Assembly (NCBI GenBank): GCA_026545225.1
Contig: CM048849.1
Span: forward strand, 53,886,836 to 53,950,835
Length of the DNA stretch: 64,000 nucleotides
Source: Cornus controversa
Taxonomy: Eukaryota; Streptophyta; Magnoliopsida; Cornales; Cornaceae
Reading direction: 5' to 3'
Part shown: positions 1-10,050 of the stretch, piece by piece
Position numbering within the stretch: the first letter of the stretch is position 1
Layout of the letters: each line of letters begins with the position of its first letter
Notes under the pieces: generated by a model
What the model was told of the DNA's origin: nothing
Seen by the model: only the letters and a program-made list of their open reading frames with translations
Databases searched by the model: none
Made by a program: the position numbers and the translations under genes

Positions 1-71
1 ACAGTAGCTAAATGAGCGAAGATAAGCATATACATTGAGACCCATTTGCCTCTTGTTGAGCTCCAAACCAT
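1..71 (-). CDS. Possible 5' end of a gene leaving the left edge
   Basis: On the minus strand an ATG at 71-69 in good context (G at -3 and G at +4) opens a frame that stays open to the window edge. It begins MVWSSTRGKWVSMY and then turns hydrophobic. A second ATG at 45-43 opens another frame (MGLNVYAYLR) that also stays open. Upstream on the same strand is a GA-rich leader (about 75-170), typical of plant 5' UTRs. I do not recognise the product. A basic Gly-Lys-Trp stretch followed by a membrane-like segment would suit a transporter N-terminus, but about 23 codons cannot decide this. The call rests on leader composition and start context only. Confidence 0.25.
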   Translation of the reverse strand, partial: MVWSSTRGKWVSMYMLIFAHLAT

Positions 72-697
72 CACTGTGGCTAACGGCGCAAATCCTCTTT
101 CTTTCTTTTTCTTTTTCTCTCACTATTTCCTCTCTCTCTCTCTAAAACAGAGTGCGCAGAGTAATGAGAGAGTGCGAGAGTGTGTCTTTTTATCCAAGAT
201 TCCAGCTCTTTGGTCTCTCTACTCTTTTTGACTTTAAGTTGTAATCACTTTAATTAAATCAATGATCAAAGATTACTTTAATTTTCGAAAAAGTGATTTT
301 TTTAATCTCTTCTGCATTGAAAAAACGAGAAAAAATTATTCGCAGTATTAGTGGAGTATATCATATGATATGTGATTGAAGATTATATATATAATATATA
401 TATAATTCCGTGTTTTGAGAAAGATGGTCCACCGCCGTATTTTGACAGTGATGAAAGCACTCTCACGTGAGATTAATAATTTATATTAGGGACATTTTGA
501 TGAGAGTTTGATTATATGTCTTGGTATCAAGAATACTTTTTTGCTTCTCTTCTTCTTTCGGCCCCCCAAAGTGTTGTAAGTACGGGCCTCTTGCTTCTAT
601 GGTTGTTTTGTTCCTCACCTTGGTTTGGGCTGTAATTCATCTGGGCCTCCACTAAAGTATTTGTCTATGACAACACATAATAAATAAAATAATTTAA
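72..697. other. Intergenic, no gene seen
   Basis: AT-rich DNA with pyrimidine-rich stretches near 100-150 and a short TA microsatellite near 385-402. It may hold the promoter of the possible gene at the left edge. Nothing else can be supported. Confidence 0.5.
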
Positions 698-2108
698 GTT
701 CGTTTGGTAGTTATTTATGTTTAATGTTTATTGTTTAAGTGTTTATATAAATCGTATTTATATTACGATTTTGTTTATCAGTAAATATGAGTGTTGTTTA
801 AAAGCTACAAAATATTTGGCTTATGTTGAAAATCATAAACAGAAAAACATGTTTGTTAACTTTAAACTATTTTTTTTCAAAAAAAATCAACACAATAAAC
901 TGCATAAAAAGTCAAGTTCATGCTATAACAAATCTATACAGCAATAACAAAGCAAGAAATATACATAAAAAAGAAATAAATAATATTGGATTACATATAT
1001 ATCTACACACTATAAATTATACTGTAAAACTAAAATGACTCACAACCCAGAAGGTCCTAACAAGTAGGGGGATGCACACGATTCGGTTTCTTACGGTTAT
1101 TGGGAGAATCGGAACCAGAACTGTTCCCAACGGTTCCTTAATTTTGAAACCAGAATAAATGAGTTCGGTTCAATTTGGTTATTATAAGAGTTGTATTTAA
1201 CCTTTAACCTTATAATAGTTATAATAACTTCATTGTTTAAAATTTTGTACATATCAAAAGGTTATTATAACTATTACAAGGCTTGGAACCGAAATCGTAA
1301 TGAATGGTTTCTAAAATTTAGAGCCAGAACCGGAACCTGAACTGTAGTGAATGGTTCGGTTCAGTTCAGCTAAAGTTTTTTATGGTTCCACCGATTTTTT
1401 GTGCACCCCTACCAATAAAACAAAATATATAATTATGAAAAAGTTGAAAGTTTTTCAATTTGTATGTAGTGAGAAGAGGGATTTGGAGGGCATACTCTCT
1501 TGAACTCTTATGCTATTACTTTCTTTTTCATTTTTTTGATTTCTATTTTTCTTTCAATATTAAAAATGAATGAATGATATGAGTACAAAATACCATTCTT
1601 GTTTATTTGACAAAGAGATAGTTGAGACTTCTTTTTTTTATTTTTCCTCAAATAAGGTTTTTTTTTAACATTGGTGCCCCTAAGTAACTATTTCTTATTA
1701 TCAAGTATATTAGTAATTATTTATACTCTACCCAATATTTTTTTCTCAAGGCAATTGATGTTTTTTAATTCTGTCCACGTTTGATAATTCTAATATTTTT
1801 ATCGTTGTATCAAACAATAACCTTTTATAATTTTTTTTTCTTTTCATTTTCTCACTTTTAGTTTCAATTTTTAATTAAAATAATATAATCACCATTTTAG
1901 ATAAAAAAAAAAAGAAATTTTTTTTTTTTAATAAACATAAACAATAAACATCATTTTGGTGTTTAGAATTTGAAGGCTTTTCTACAGTGTTGTTTTAAAA
2001 GCGTTTTGATAATTTATAAACAAAACAAAAATTATCAAACATGTTTATCCTAAAAATTTGTTTTGATAAATAATAAACACTAAACATAAAATGGTTACCA
2101 AATGGACC
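698..2108. mobile_element. hAT-like non-autonomous element with long terminal inverted repeats
   Basis: The left end reads GTTCGTTTGGTAGTTATTTA and continues with a stretch rich in TTTATGTTTAATGTTTATTG. The reverse complement of the right end reads GGTCCATTTGGTAACCATTT and continues with TTATGTTTAGTGTTTATT. The two arms match over roughly 40 bp, apart from scattered differences. The GTTTGGTAAC-type end is common in plant MITEs. The element is AT-rich, has no coding capacity, and carries another MITE at 1064-1412. I could not find a clean target site duplication, so the exact ends and superfamily are uncertain. Confidence 0.5.
1064..1412. mobile_element. hAT-type MITE nested in the 698-2108 element
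   Basis: The ends are GTAGGGGGATGCAC on the left and, in reverse complement, GTAGGGGTGCAC on the right. This matches the TAGGGG-TGCAC type of plant hAT MITE. The interior repeats short blocks such as GGTTCGGTTC and GGAACCGAAC near both ends, so the element can fold back. Flanking 8-bp sequences (CCTAACAA and CAATAAAA) do not match well, so the insertion is old or an end is misplaced by a few bases. Confidence 0.55.
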
Positions 2109-2179
2109 TTTACTTTCTAAAATCCGAGAAGTCGAATAAGAGAAGAGGGTATAGGCTTGATCACTGCATATTGGCCCAC

Positions 2180-2935
2180 ACCCCTTGTCTCATTGTTGAA
2201 TTTCGGGTTTCCTATCATGGCCCTATAATAAAGTCATAGAAAAACTACGAAAAAGACTATGTAGTATCCCGCTAATGAATACACACTATTTTCTTTGATA
2301 ATAATTATTTTACTATCATCGGCCCAAAACACTAGATTGTCGGTATTTCCGATTCTTTCAAGGTATAACATTATAATTGATGAGGTGTTAGACTCTGATT
2401 GTATTTCAAGTGACGTGAATGAAAGATAAAGATTGATTATGACTTTTTCACTTTCAGATGGACTTGGGAATTAAAGGGTCAGCCTCCTACTCTATAATCT
2501 ATAAATAGGGAAGCAATCCATTATCCATTACACTCGACTTCTATAAATAGGGAAGCAATCCATTATCCATTACACTCGACTTCTAAAACTAGGGATGCAA
2601 TCCATTATCCAAGTATGCAATTAATACTCTTTGTGCCTTTACAACTTTTTAAAGCCTTTTAAATTTCTAACTTCATTGTGGGAGCGTAGTCGGCCGTCAC
2701 CACACCAATATTCTTTCGGTTATCTTTTTTTTATCTATCTTTTTTTTTATTATCCTTTTTTTTACTTTTCTTTCGATTATCTTTTTTTTAATCTTTTTCA
2801 GGATTAGCGTTGACCTGAGTCGTGCGTCTATTTCTACTTAATCAATTATATTAGCTTGTTGAAGGAAGTATATTAGCTTGTTGAAGGAAATATATTGACT
2901 TCTCTTGAGGTTAGTAATTTGTAACATCCTCCTCC
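2180..2935 (+). mobile_element. Probable LTR-retrotransposon remnant (LTR region with promoter-like repeats)
   Basis: The stretch has a promoter-like TATAAATAG, tandem repeats, a run of CTTTTTTTTA-type pyrimidines, and a GTGGGAGCGTAG block followed by GGATTAGCGTTGACCTGAGT. That combination resembles LTR and leader sequence of plant LTR retrotransposons. No coding remnant, paired LTR or target site duplication was found. It could be a solo LTR or a fragment. Confidence 0.3.
2498..2614 (+). repeat. 42-bp tandem repeat, about 2.8 copies, each with a TATA-like core
   Basis: Two near-identical units start at 2498 and 2540, and a third, degraded unit starts at 2582. Each of the first two contains CTATAAATAGGGAAGCAATC followed by CATTATCCATTACACTCGAC. 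The third has CTAAAACTAGGGATGCAATC. The period is 42 bp at both steps. The unit carries a TATA-box-like core, so the array duplicates what may be the promoter of the surrounding retroelement remnant. Confidence 0.75.
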
Positions 2936-3035
2936 TGCATTAACAGTCAATAAAGTCAAAGGTCAAAATATGCTTATGTCAAAGTCAAATATACTTTTTT
3001 TTTATTATTATTTGTTAGCCTTGTCTAGCCTCTTA

Positions 3036-4409
3036 GGCCATCCATTATGGTTTGGCCAAAAGTGAATTTTCAGATTCAAATTTCAGCCAGCTACGTCAGT
3101 ATTTTAGCCAGCCACATCAGCATACCAGAATTTACAAATTTTGGCTTCATAACAACTACTTCAAATTTTCACTACTCACACAATTAAATAATCTTTAACA
3201 ATTAAATTAATCTAAAATTTTATGTATATACATATATATATGTTAAAGTTTTTTTATACTTTTTAACTTGAAAAATTCATAATTTTTTTTGTTTTAAGTC
3301 AAAAAATAGCTTAAGTGGTACTCAAATTAAAACTCTCAAAATTTATTATTATTATTATTTGTTGGCCTTGTCTAGCCTCTTAGGCCATCCATTATGGTTT
3401 AGCGAAAAATAATTTTTCAGATTCAAATTTCAGCCAGCCACATAAGTATTTTAGTTAGCCACATCAGCATGCCAGGATCTACAAATTTTAGCTCCACAAC
3501 AACTACTTCAGATTTTCACTACTCACACAATTAAATTAATCTAAAGTTTTATGTATATACATATATATGTTAAAGTTTTTTATACTTTTTAACTTGAAAA
3601 TTTCATAATTTTTTTTGTCTTAAGTCAAAAAATAGCTTAAGTGGTACTCAAATTAAAACTCTCAAAATTTATTATTATTATTATTTGTTGGCCTTGTCTA
3701 GCCTCTTAGGCCATCCATTATGGTTTGGCCAAAAGTGATTTTTCAGATTCAAATTTCAGTTAGCCACGTCAGTATTTTAGCCAGCCACATCAGCATTCCA
3801 GGATCTACAAATTTTGGCTCCACAACAACTACTTCAGATTTTCACTACTCACACAATTAAATAATCTTTAACAATTAAATTAATCTAAAATTTTATGTAT
3901 ATACATATATATGTTAAAGTTTTTTATACCTTTTAACTTGAAAAATTCATAATTTTTTTTGTCTTAAGTCAAAAAATAGCTTAAGTGGTACTCAAATTAA
4001 AACTCTCAAAATTATCTTTCTAACATAAATGATTTCATAAAAAAATTCAATTTGTAATGAAAGTTATTGTCAAAATGAAAGAAAAAAAAAGAAAATGATA
4101 CTTAGATAGAAGTGTTAGGTAGAATTGTTAGGCAGAAACTTTCCCATTCATAGGATACATGTGATGAGTGTATGTGGTGGGACTTACCACATGCATCCAA
4201 TGGATGTAAAAGTTTATGCCTAACAATTATGCCTAAGTAGCATAACCTAACAAATAATATAAAATTCTTGAGTTTGGCTATGTTCGTCTAATCCGACGAA
4301 GCTCTTGGCCAAGCCCATGTGGAACCCTCGAATTTAACCAAGCCGTCGTATGGCATATTGGCATTTTGCTTCACCAGACCCATGTTTGGCAAGGCTGTTA
4401 TGGATGGCC
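3036..4409. mobile_element. PIF/Harbinger-type MITE with a triplicated internal unit
   Basis: The ends are GGCCATCCATTATGG on the left and, in reverse complement, GGCCATCCATAACAG on the right. They are flanked by TTA at 3033-3035 and 4410-4412, the 3-bp duplication expected for Harbinger elements. No transposase is encoded. The interior contains three direct copies of a 326-347 bp unit starting at 3036, 3383 and 3709, each beginning with the terminal sequence. The last part holds a separate foldback at 4100-4238. The interior is clearly related to the MITE at 14608-15291. The right TTA also serves as the left flank of the transposon at 4413. Confidence 0.7.
4100..4238. repeat. Foldback (inverted repeat) inside the Harbinger-type MITE
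   Basis: The left arm holds AATTGTTAGGCAGAAACTTT and then a block ending in GGATACATGTG. The right arm, in reverse complement, holds AATTGTTAGGCATAAACTTT and a block ending in GGATGCATGTG. The arms are each about 58 bp and are separated by a short loop. This looks like a small foldback element nested in the larger MITE, or part of its secondary structure. Confidence 0.6.
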
Positions 4410-4842
4410 TTAGAGCAACTCCTATGGTTTCTCTAAATTTGGCTATCCAGATTTAAATTCTGAACAGTCACGTCAGCATTTAAGCCAACTATATCAGTAT
4501 GTCAGGATCTCCAGGATTTGACTCCATCATAGCTTCTCCAGATTCCATTAGCCAAAAATAATAATATTTTAATGAAATTTTAATATTTTTTTAATTAAAA
4601 TTTAATTTTATTAATTTTTTTTCTATTTACTAACAGCTATATTTCAAACGGCTATATTCCTAACGGCTTTATTTCAAACGACTTTATTTCCAACGACTTT
4701 ATTTCTAATGGCTATATTTCTAATGGCTATATTTTTCATCTTATATAAACACTCATTTGGTCATTTATAAAATCATCACTACATTCATATCTTTCATTCT
4801 TGTAAAAGTTCATTCGCCATCTCCTTCACTTTCAAATTTTTA

Positions 4843-6163
4843 ATGGCTTCGTTATCACAACCTTTGCCAGTTTCTAATTCTCCACATTCTTCGTCATCCT
4901 CCTCATCAATAGATCTTGACACGTTACTTGAAGAACATCTAGCTGCCTACAGATTGATTCTGAATTGTGCAAGGTCAAAGATTGTAGCACAAGTCTTTCA
5001 ACCACCTCAGAGGTGATTGGTTCATCGTGACCAACAAGGAAGCCACCGTCAGCTAATGAAAGACTACTTTGCCAAAAAATTACACATATATACCCGAGCA
5101 ATTTCACAGACGATTCAGGATGCGACGAGAACTATTTTTTCGTATCCTGAATGATGTTAAAATTTATGACAATTTATTCATCCAAAAAATGGATGTGGCT
5201 AGTCGTTTGGGGTTGTTTTCTATACAGAAAATGACAAGTGCAGTACGTATACTCGTATATGGTTGTTCAGCCGATTCAACTAACGAGTATATTAAAATCG
5301 GTGAGAGTACTTCCATACGATGCTTAATGGCATTTTGTAATGTTGTAGTTGTTGTATATGAGGTGGAGTACATGCACGAACTAAATGAAGTCGACATAGC
5401 ACGTCTGCTTCAAGGAGAGGAGGCTAGAGGATTCCCAGGTATGCTTGGTTTCATCGACTGTATGCAATGGGAGTGGAAGAATTGCCCATTGGTGTGGCAT
5501 GACACACACAAGGGACGCTTCTATAAGGCTACTCTCATATTGGATGTAGTAGCCTCACAAGATTTGGGGATTTGGCATGCATTTTTTAAAATGTTGGGTT
5601 CACACAATGATCTAAATGTGTTGGATTATTCCTCGGTATTTAACCGTATTGTTAATAGTTAACAGCCTCCGGTTAATTATGTGGTGAATGGGCATCACTA
5701 TAGCATGGGGTATTACATGTCTAATGGTATATACCTTAAATGGGCAACTTTGATGCAGACCATCCCAAATTCAAGAACTGTAAAATAAAAAAATATTTAC
5801 TAAAAAATAAGAGGCATGCAGGAAAGATGTAGAGCAAGCATATGGGGTCTTGCAAATCAAGTAGGTAATAACGTAAGGACCAGTGCATTATTGGGATAAG
5901 ATGGACTTATTTCTCATAATGAAACATGTATCATTCTTCACAACATGATCATTGAAGATGAGCGTCACACCAATTCTGGAATTTGGCAGCCACTGGAAGA
6001 GAGGATCCTGAATCCCATTGAAAGATTAGACCCCAATGTTTTTGCGATACACATCTACTCTCACCAACTCCAGTACTGCAGCAGAGAGACAAATACGCAA
6101 TTAAGGAAAGATTTAATAGAACATTTGTGAAACCGAATTGGTGATGAAGACGAAGACAATTAA
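4843..6163 (+). pseudogene. Harbinger transposase (DDE nuclease) pseudogene
   Basis: Reading from the ATG at 4843, a Ser-rich N-terminus leads into the family signature LVHRDQQGSHRQLMKDYF. An in-frame TGA just before that block and a frameshift in the A-run near 5072 break the frame. The frame resumes with FHRRFRMRRELFFRIL and continues to about 5662. It includes GMLGFIDCMQWEWKNCP, which carries the first catalytic Asp of the DDE nuclease, and IWHAFFKMLGSHNDLNVLDY. A TAA follows directly. The C-terminal part (near 5945-6130) has CIILHNMIIEDER-like sequence and ends LRKDLIEHL, where TGA replaces the usual Trp codon. At least three disabling changes are visible. The protein would have cut and joined transposon ends together with the Myb-like partner. 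Confidence 0.85.
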
Positions 6164-6564
6164 GTTTATGTTACTTTTTTATGTACTAGAATCTTTAATT
6201 TGTGTTGCTTTTTTATGTACTAAAATATTTAATTTGTGTTATTTTTTATGTACTAGAATATTTAATTTGTGTTTATTTATTTATTTTAAGTACTAGAGTG
6301 TCTAAGTTATGTTACATTTTTTTGCTTTTAAGATGTTACGAAATATTATGCAATAAAATCTTGATTATGAAATTATTTTTTGCATGAAAATATTTTTCAT
6401 GCAATACAATATAAGTTAAAAACAATACAAAATCCATTATGAATTAAATAAAAATAACATAAGTTAAAACGATACAATATCCATTATGGATTAAACAAAA
6501 ATAACATAAGTTAAAACAATACAATATCCATTATGGATTAAACAAAAATAACAAGTCCTATGGA

Positions 6565-7753
6565 GTGCTAGGTTGGCCAGCGCGTGTATTCATCTTCATC
6601 AGTATCTCCTGTTATTTTTTGATAAGCCATGCTCTCCCTACTTCTGTTGGCACTGAATTTGGATCTTTTAGTATCAGCTCATCTTCTCGGATATTTGCTT
6701 CGTGTCTTAATAACTCTCGTTGTCTTTCAATCTCTTTTATCTTTGTCTCCAAAATACAACCGATCCTATCGTCAAGTTTAGATGTTGCTTGCATAAAACT
6801 GTCATAGTATAAACTTGTAAGTTGCCAAAATCTGGTTGTTTTTTTTTCTTATTTCGGGTTTGCTTCGTCTCTTTGCATCCTATTGGTCGATTTAATGGTT
6901 GAGATTCAGTAATACCGGGTGAATCTTCTGACATGTTGAATTATGTCGATCCTTTGCAAGGACTAAAATCATACCCTGCATTACTTGATGGAGTTGATGG
7001 GTTTGAGCAAACAACATACTCATTGATATTGATTTTGATACTCCTCTTATTCGCACGCGTAATTTTAGATTTGTTTTTTCCTTATTTGAGAGAATATGTA
7101 TGCAATTTGAATAATTTTTCAAAATGTTCCAAAAATTATAAAGTTTAAAGTCCTCATTCATAGTGGAAAGATAAAGATGTTGAGTTGATGTAATGTAAAT
7201 TAAATTATTGCACAATAATTATAACCGAATTATTTAAAATAATTACTTATTAAAAAATGATACAATAAAAAAATTAATTAAAATAATTAACTTACCATAT
7301 CATGATTGTTGAAGCCACTACTCTGATTCATTTCAACTGCATTCAAGCATCCAGACCATTTGTTAATTTTTTCTTGGATGGTGGACCAACAATTACTCAA
7401 ATCGCAGTTGTTTCGGACAGTTGGTGCTCCAAGTTTTTTTTTGAAATTTGACGATAATTTTTTTCCTATAATATCGATTTTAGTTGATCTGCACCAATCA
7501 CTAAATCATTGCTAACTTCCATCCATGCATTGCACAGAGCCACATCTTCGGCGGTGAATCAATTAGGCATTCGAGGAACTAGTTGTTTTCGAGAAGGTCT
7601 GACATTACTGGATTATGGCAATTCGGGTGAATAAAATGGTGTTGGTTGAGTAGATAGAAATTGTGAATTGCCACCATAATATTCATAAGATTGGTCGAAT
7701 GACAAAAAATCATCATTTGATAAAAGGTTGAAATGTGGTAGTGTAGAATCCAT
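6565..7753 (-). pseudogene. Harbinger second protein (Myb/SANT-like, NAM-associated type) pseudogene
   Basis: The minus-strand frame starts at the ATG 7753-7751 with MDSTLPHFNLLSNDDF. It reaches FTAEDVALCNAWMEVSND, the start of the Myb/SANT-like domain of plant PIF/Harbinger accessory proteins. Two in-frame stops precede that block. Further pieces include NCWSTIQEKINKWSGCLNAV, followed by GTAAGT, a likely intron start near 7296. Later pieces are DFKLYNFWNILKNYS and a C-terminal helix ending near 6612 (LDDRIGCILETKIKEIERQR). In intact elements this protein binds the terminal repeats and helps the nuclease. The order of blocks is normal but the frames are broken. Confidence 0.75.
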
Positions 7754-8193
7754 GAAATTTGATTTTGTAACAAAAAAAATAGTTAAGATTGAAAAAATAA
7801 TGAATTCTAGGGTTCAATAAGAAGAAAATTAATATAAATAATTGGTTGTGAGATGAATGAATGTAGGAGTTGTATTTATAAGGTGAAAAAAGAATAAAAA
7901 ATATTTTTTTTATTAATAGAGCTGTTTGGAACAGTGCCAAACGACTCTAACAACACATGTTTTTTTTTTAAAAAAAATTTAATATAGTTGCAACGGTCAC
8001 ATGATCATTTAATATTTAAGTTTGTGACACATGACTTTCAGTGGCCTACTTTGCTTCTCCAGAAGTAACTCCCAATTCTATTATGCACTTAGCTAAGCTC
8101 CAATAGATCCCATTAATTTAACTATGTCGTTGGGCTTATTTCAACTTTTTATCGCCAAATAATGCTTTGGCGATACTGTAAGAGTTGCTCTTA

Positions 8194-8467
8194 CGACACT
8201 CCATTGTCTACATTGGTTTGTTCATTTAGTCGGACTTGGTCATTTGGGATTTGTATTTTTCTAATATTGCAGAGGCAAAATGTAATTATGGCTGTGACAC
8301 TTGTGTAGCTAGACGACAGGATCGCTAAATTACCAATGAATGTATGGTGCTGTACTGCTTTACATTCATAAACTGTGTGACTTGCTACTGGAATGTGAAG
8401 CCGTGAAGGCAGAGGGACTTAAGATTGTTGTCATCAACCTAGTGCATTGACATAAGATTGTGAATGT
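8194..8467. other. Short intergenic gap between two transposons
   Basis: No open reading frame, repeat or signal could be supported between the Harbinger target duplication and the Copia target duplication. Confidence 0.5.
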
Positions 8468-8472
8468 ATTGT

Positions 8473-8948
8473 GTTGGAATATTTTAATAAATAAAATATT
8501 TTTATTTGTGGTCTTATGCACTATTTCTAAAATTGGATTGCAATGTAATTATTATTACTTGATGGGTTGGGGTTCTATTTGTCAATTATGGTCTAATTGA
8601 CAGTATAATATTTACAGCGTTGAATTGTGCTTTTTCAACTTTATTTGGTGGGATTTAATCTTAACTGTTGATATCTAGGTTTCCATGATAGAAATGGAGA
8701 CTTAGGTATTTTATTTATAGAGAAGCCGTCCCCCTATTGTTATTATAAATAAGGGTTTCATAACCCTTATTCAGCCCTATCGAAGAACAACTCTCAGAAA
8801 AGGGGTAGAACTTTCTAAGGATCTCTTGCAGAAACTCAAAGGTATTTTACAGCTTAATCTTCATTTAGATATATCAATTAAAATATTCTCTTTAATTAAT
8901 TGTTATATTCTTGATTTCTATTAGTTGAGTATGGATTAATTTTCAACA
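8473..8948 (+). repeat. Left LTR of the Copia element
   Basis: This 476-bp repeat begins TGTTGG and ends CAACA. It contains a TATAAATAAGG promoter core near 8743. Its last 268 bp match 10938-11205, and it matches the inverted LTR at 33333-33783. A sequence complementary to initiator tRNA-Met (TGGTATTAGAGTC, with one change from the usual TGGTATCAGAGC) follows at 8951. Confidence 0.8.
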
Positions 8949-9086
8949 ATTGGTATTAGAGTCATGATTAGGACTATGTTTTTTTTTTTTTTACTTTTAG
9001 AAATCAAGAAGTAGGAATCTAGGAAAACTGATTTCCTTCCAATTTCGTGTAAATTGTCTGTACCTATAGTTGCATGCATGAACAGA

Positions 9087-9120
<34 letters not shown>

Positions 9121-9655
9121 TATATATATATATATTTATATATATATATATTTACTGTGTTGGCGTTGTACGCATTGACCACATTTACATATACATGTAA
9201 ATTTTTATGCTAATCTGAAAGTATAGTCAAATGTGCTATGTTTTTTTTAAAAAAATTACAGTTATTATAAAACCTTTCAAAAAGCTACAATTATATATGT
9301 TTAAAGCATATATGCTTTACTACGTGATTCAGTAGATCCAGTAGTGATTAATTTTATATGTTTTTATAAAGTGATATGCGAAAATAAAAAAAAAGGAATA
9401 GTGTTCAATGGTTTTTTTTTGGTGAACAGTGAAAAATAAATAAATGTTATAAATTTCTTTTGAATTTTTTTGTATGTGCATGGATGATTATAAATATTTT
9501 TCTTTATATTCAAGTTATTTGTGATCCATGTTCATTTTTTGGTTCCACAATATTTGGGTTTTTTTTTTTTGTGCATTATAAAGAAGTTTTGTGAACCCAA
9601 ATAAAATGAAATTTTAAAGTTTAGGTCTTTCCTTGTAGTTTAGGAGGACCGGTAA

Positions 9656-9902
9656 TGTAATACCTCGCTTCAACACATGGTATGATATTGTCCGCTTTGG
9701 GACTAAGCCCGCACGATTTTACTTTTGGGTTTTACCCCAAAAGGCCTCGTACCATTTGAAGAGAACATACTACATATAAGCACATCCCCTTTTTCACACC
9801 CAGACGATGTGGGATTGAGCACCCTGTACCCTGTCAGTGTGGTAGCTCAGTCTAGTGTCTGTCTTTGCACCCGCCCACTCACACCTGTCCACAAGGGTTA
9901 CT
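9656..9902 (-). mobile_element. TRIM LTR, inverted copy
   Basis: This 247-bp copy reads, in reverse complement, like the LTRs at 10051, 10370 and 10689. It starts at TGTAATACC right after GGTAA (9651-9655). At its other end it lacks the last three bases of the LTR (ends GGGTTACT, then diverges). It is one of the two inverted copies that border the flipped leader fragment. Confidence 0.75.
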
Positions 9903-10050
9903 GATCACCTTTGGGCAGAACTAATGCCCCAATATAGGTAAGTGGACTGTAAGACCTTAAAATTTTTAAAAAAATAACCTCCATGAGTGAATGTCACTTT
10001 TGGACAGGCATCACCCATTTTGGATACTGTCTTGAAACGGTCACTTTACC
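9903..10050 (-). repeat. Inverted fragment of the Copia leader
   Basis: This segment matches 32130-32282 in the other Copia copy. There it lies in the normal place between the primer binding site and gag, reading on the minus strand. Here it is reversed relative to its own LTR. It ends CGGTCACTTTACC, whose reverse complement GGTAAAGTGACCG is exactly the continuation expected after GGTAA at 9651-9655. The segment has therefore been flipped in place. Confidence 0.75.

Larger units (their letters stand above)
4413..8190. mobile_element. Degenerate two-gene PIF/Harbinger DNA transposon
   Basis: The left end GAGCAACTCCTATGG and the reverse-complemented right end GAGCAACTCTTACAG share nine perfect terminal bases. 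Both sides are flanked by TTA (4410-4412 and 8191-8193), the target duplication used by Harbinger elements. Inside are the two convergent genes of plant PIF/Harbinger elements: a DDE nuclease on the plus strand (4843-6163) and a Myb/SANT-like DNA-binding partner on the minus strand (about 6565-7753). Both are broken, so the copy cannot move on its own. At 3778 bp it is close to full length. Confidence 0.85.

Noticed and set aside
5164..5397. Minus-strand frame inside the Harbinger transposase
   Set aside because: It is the antisense of the conserved transposase region.
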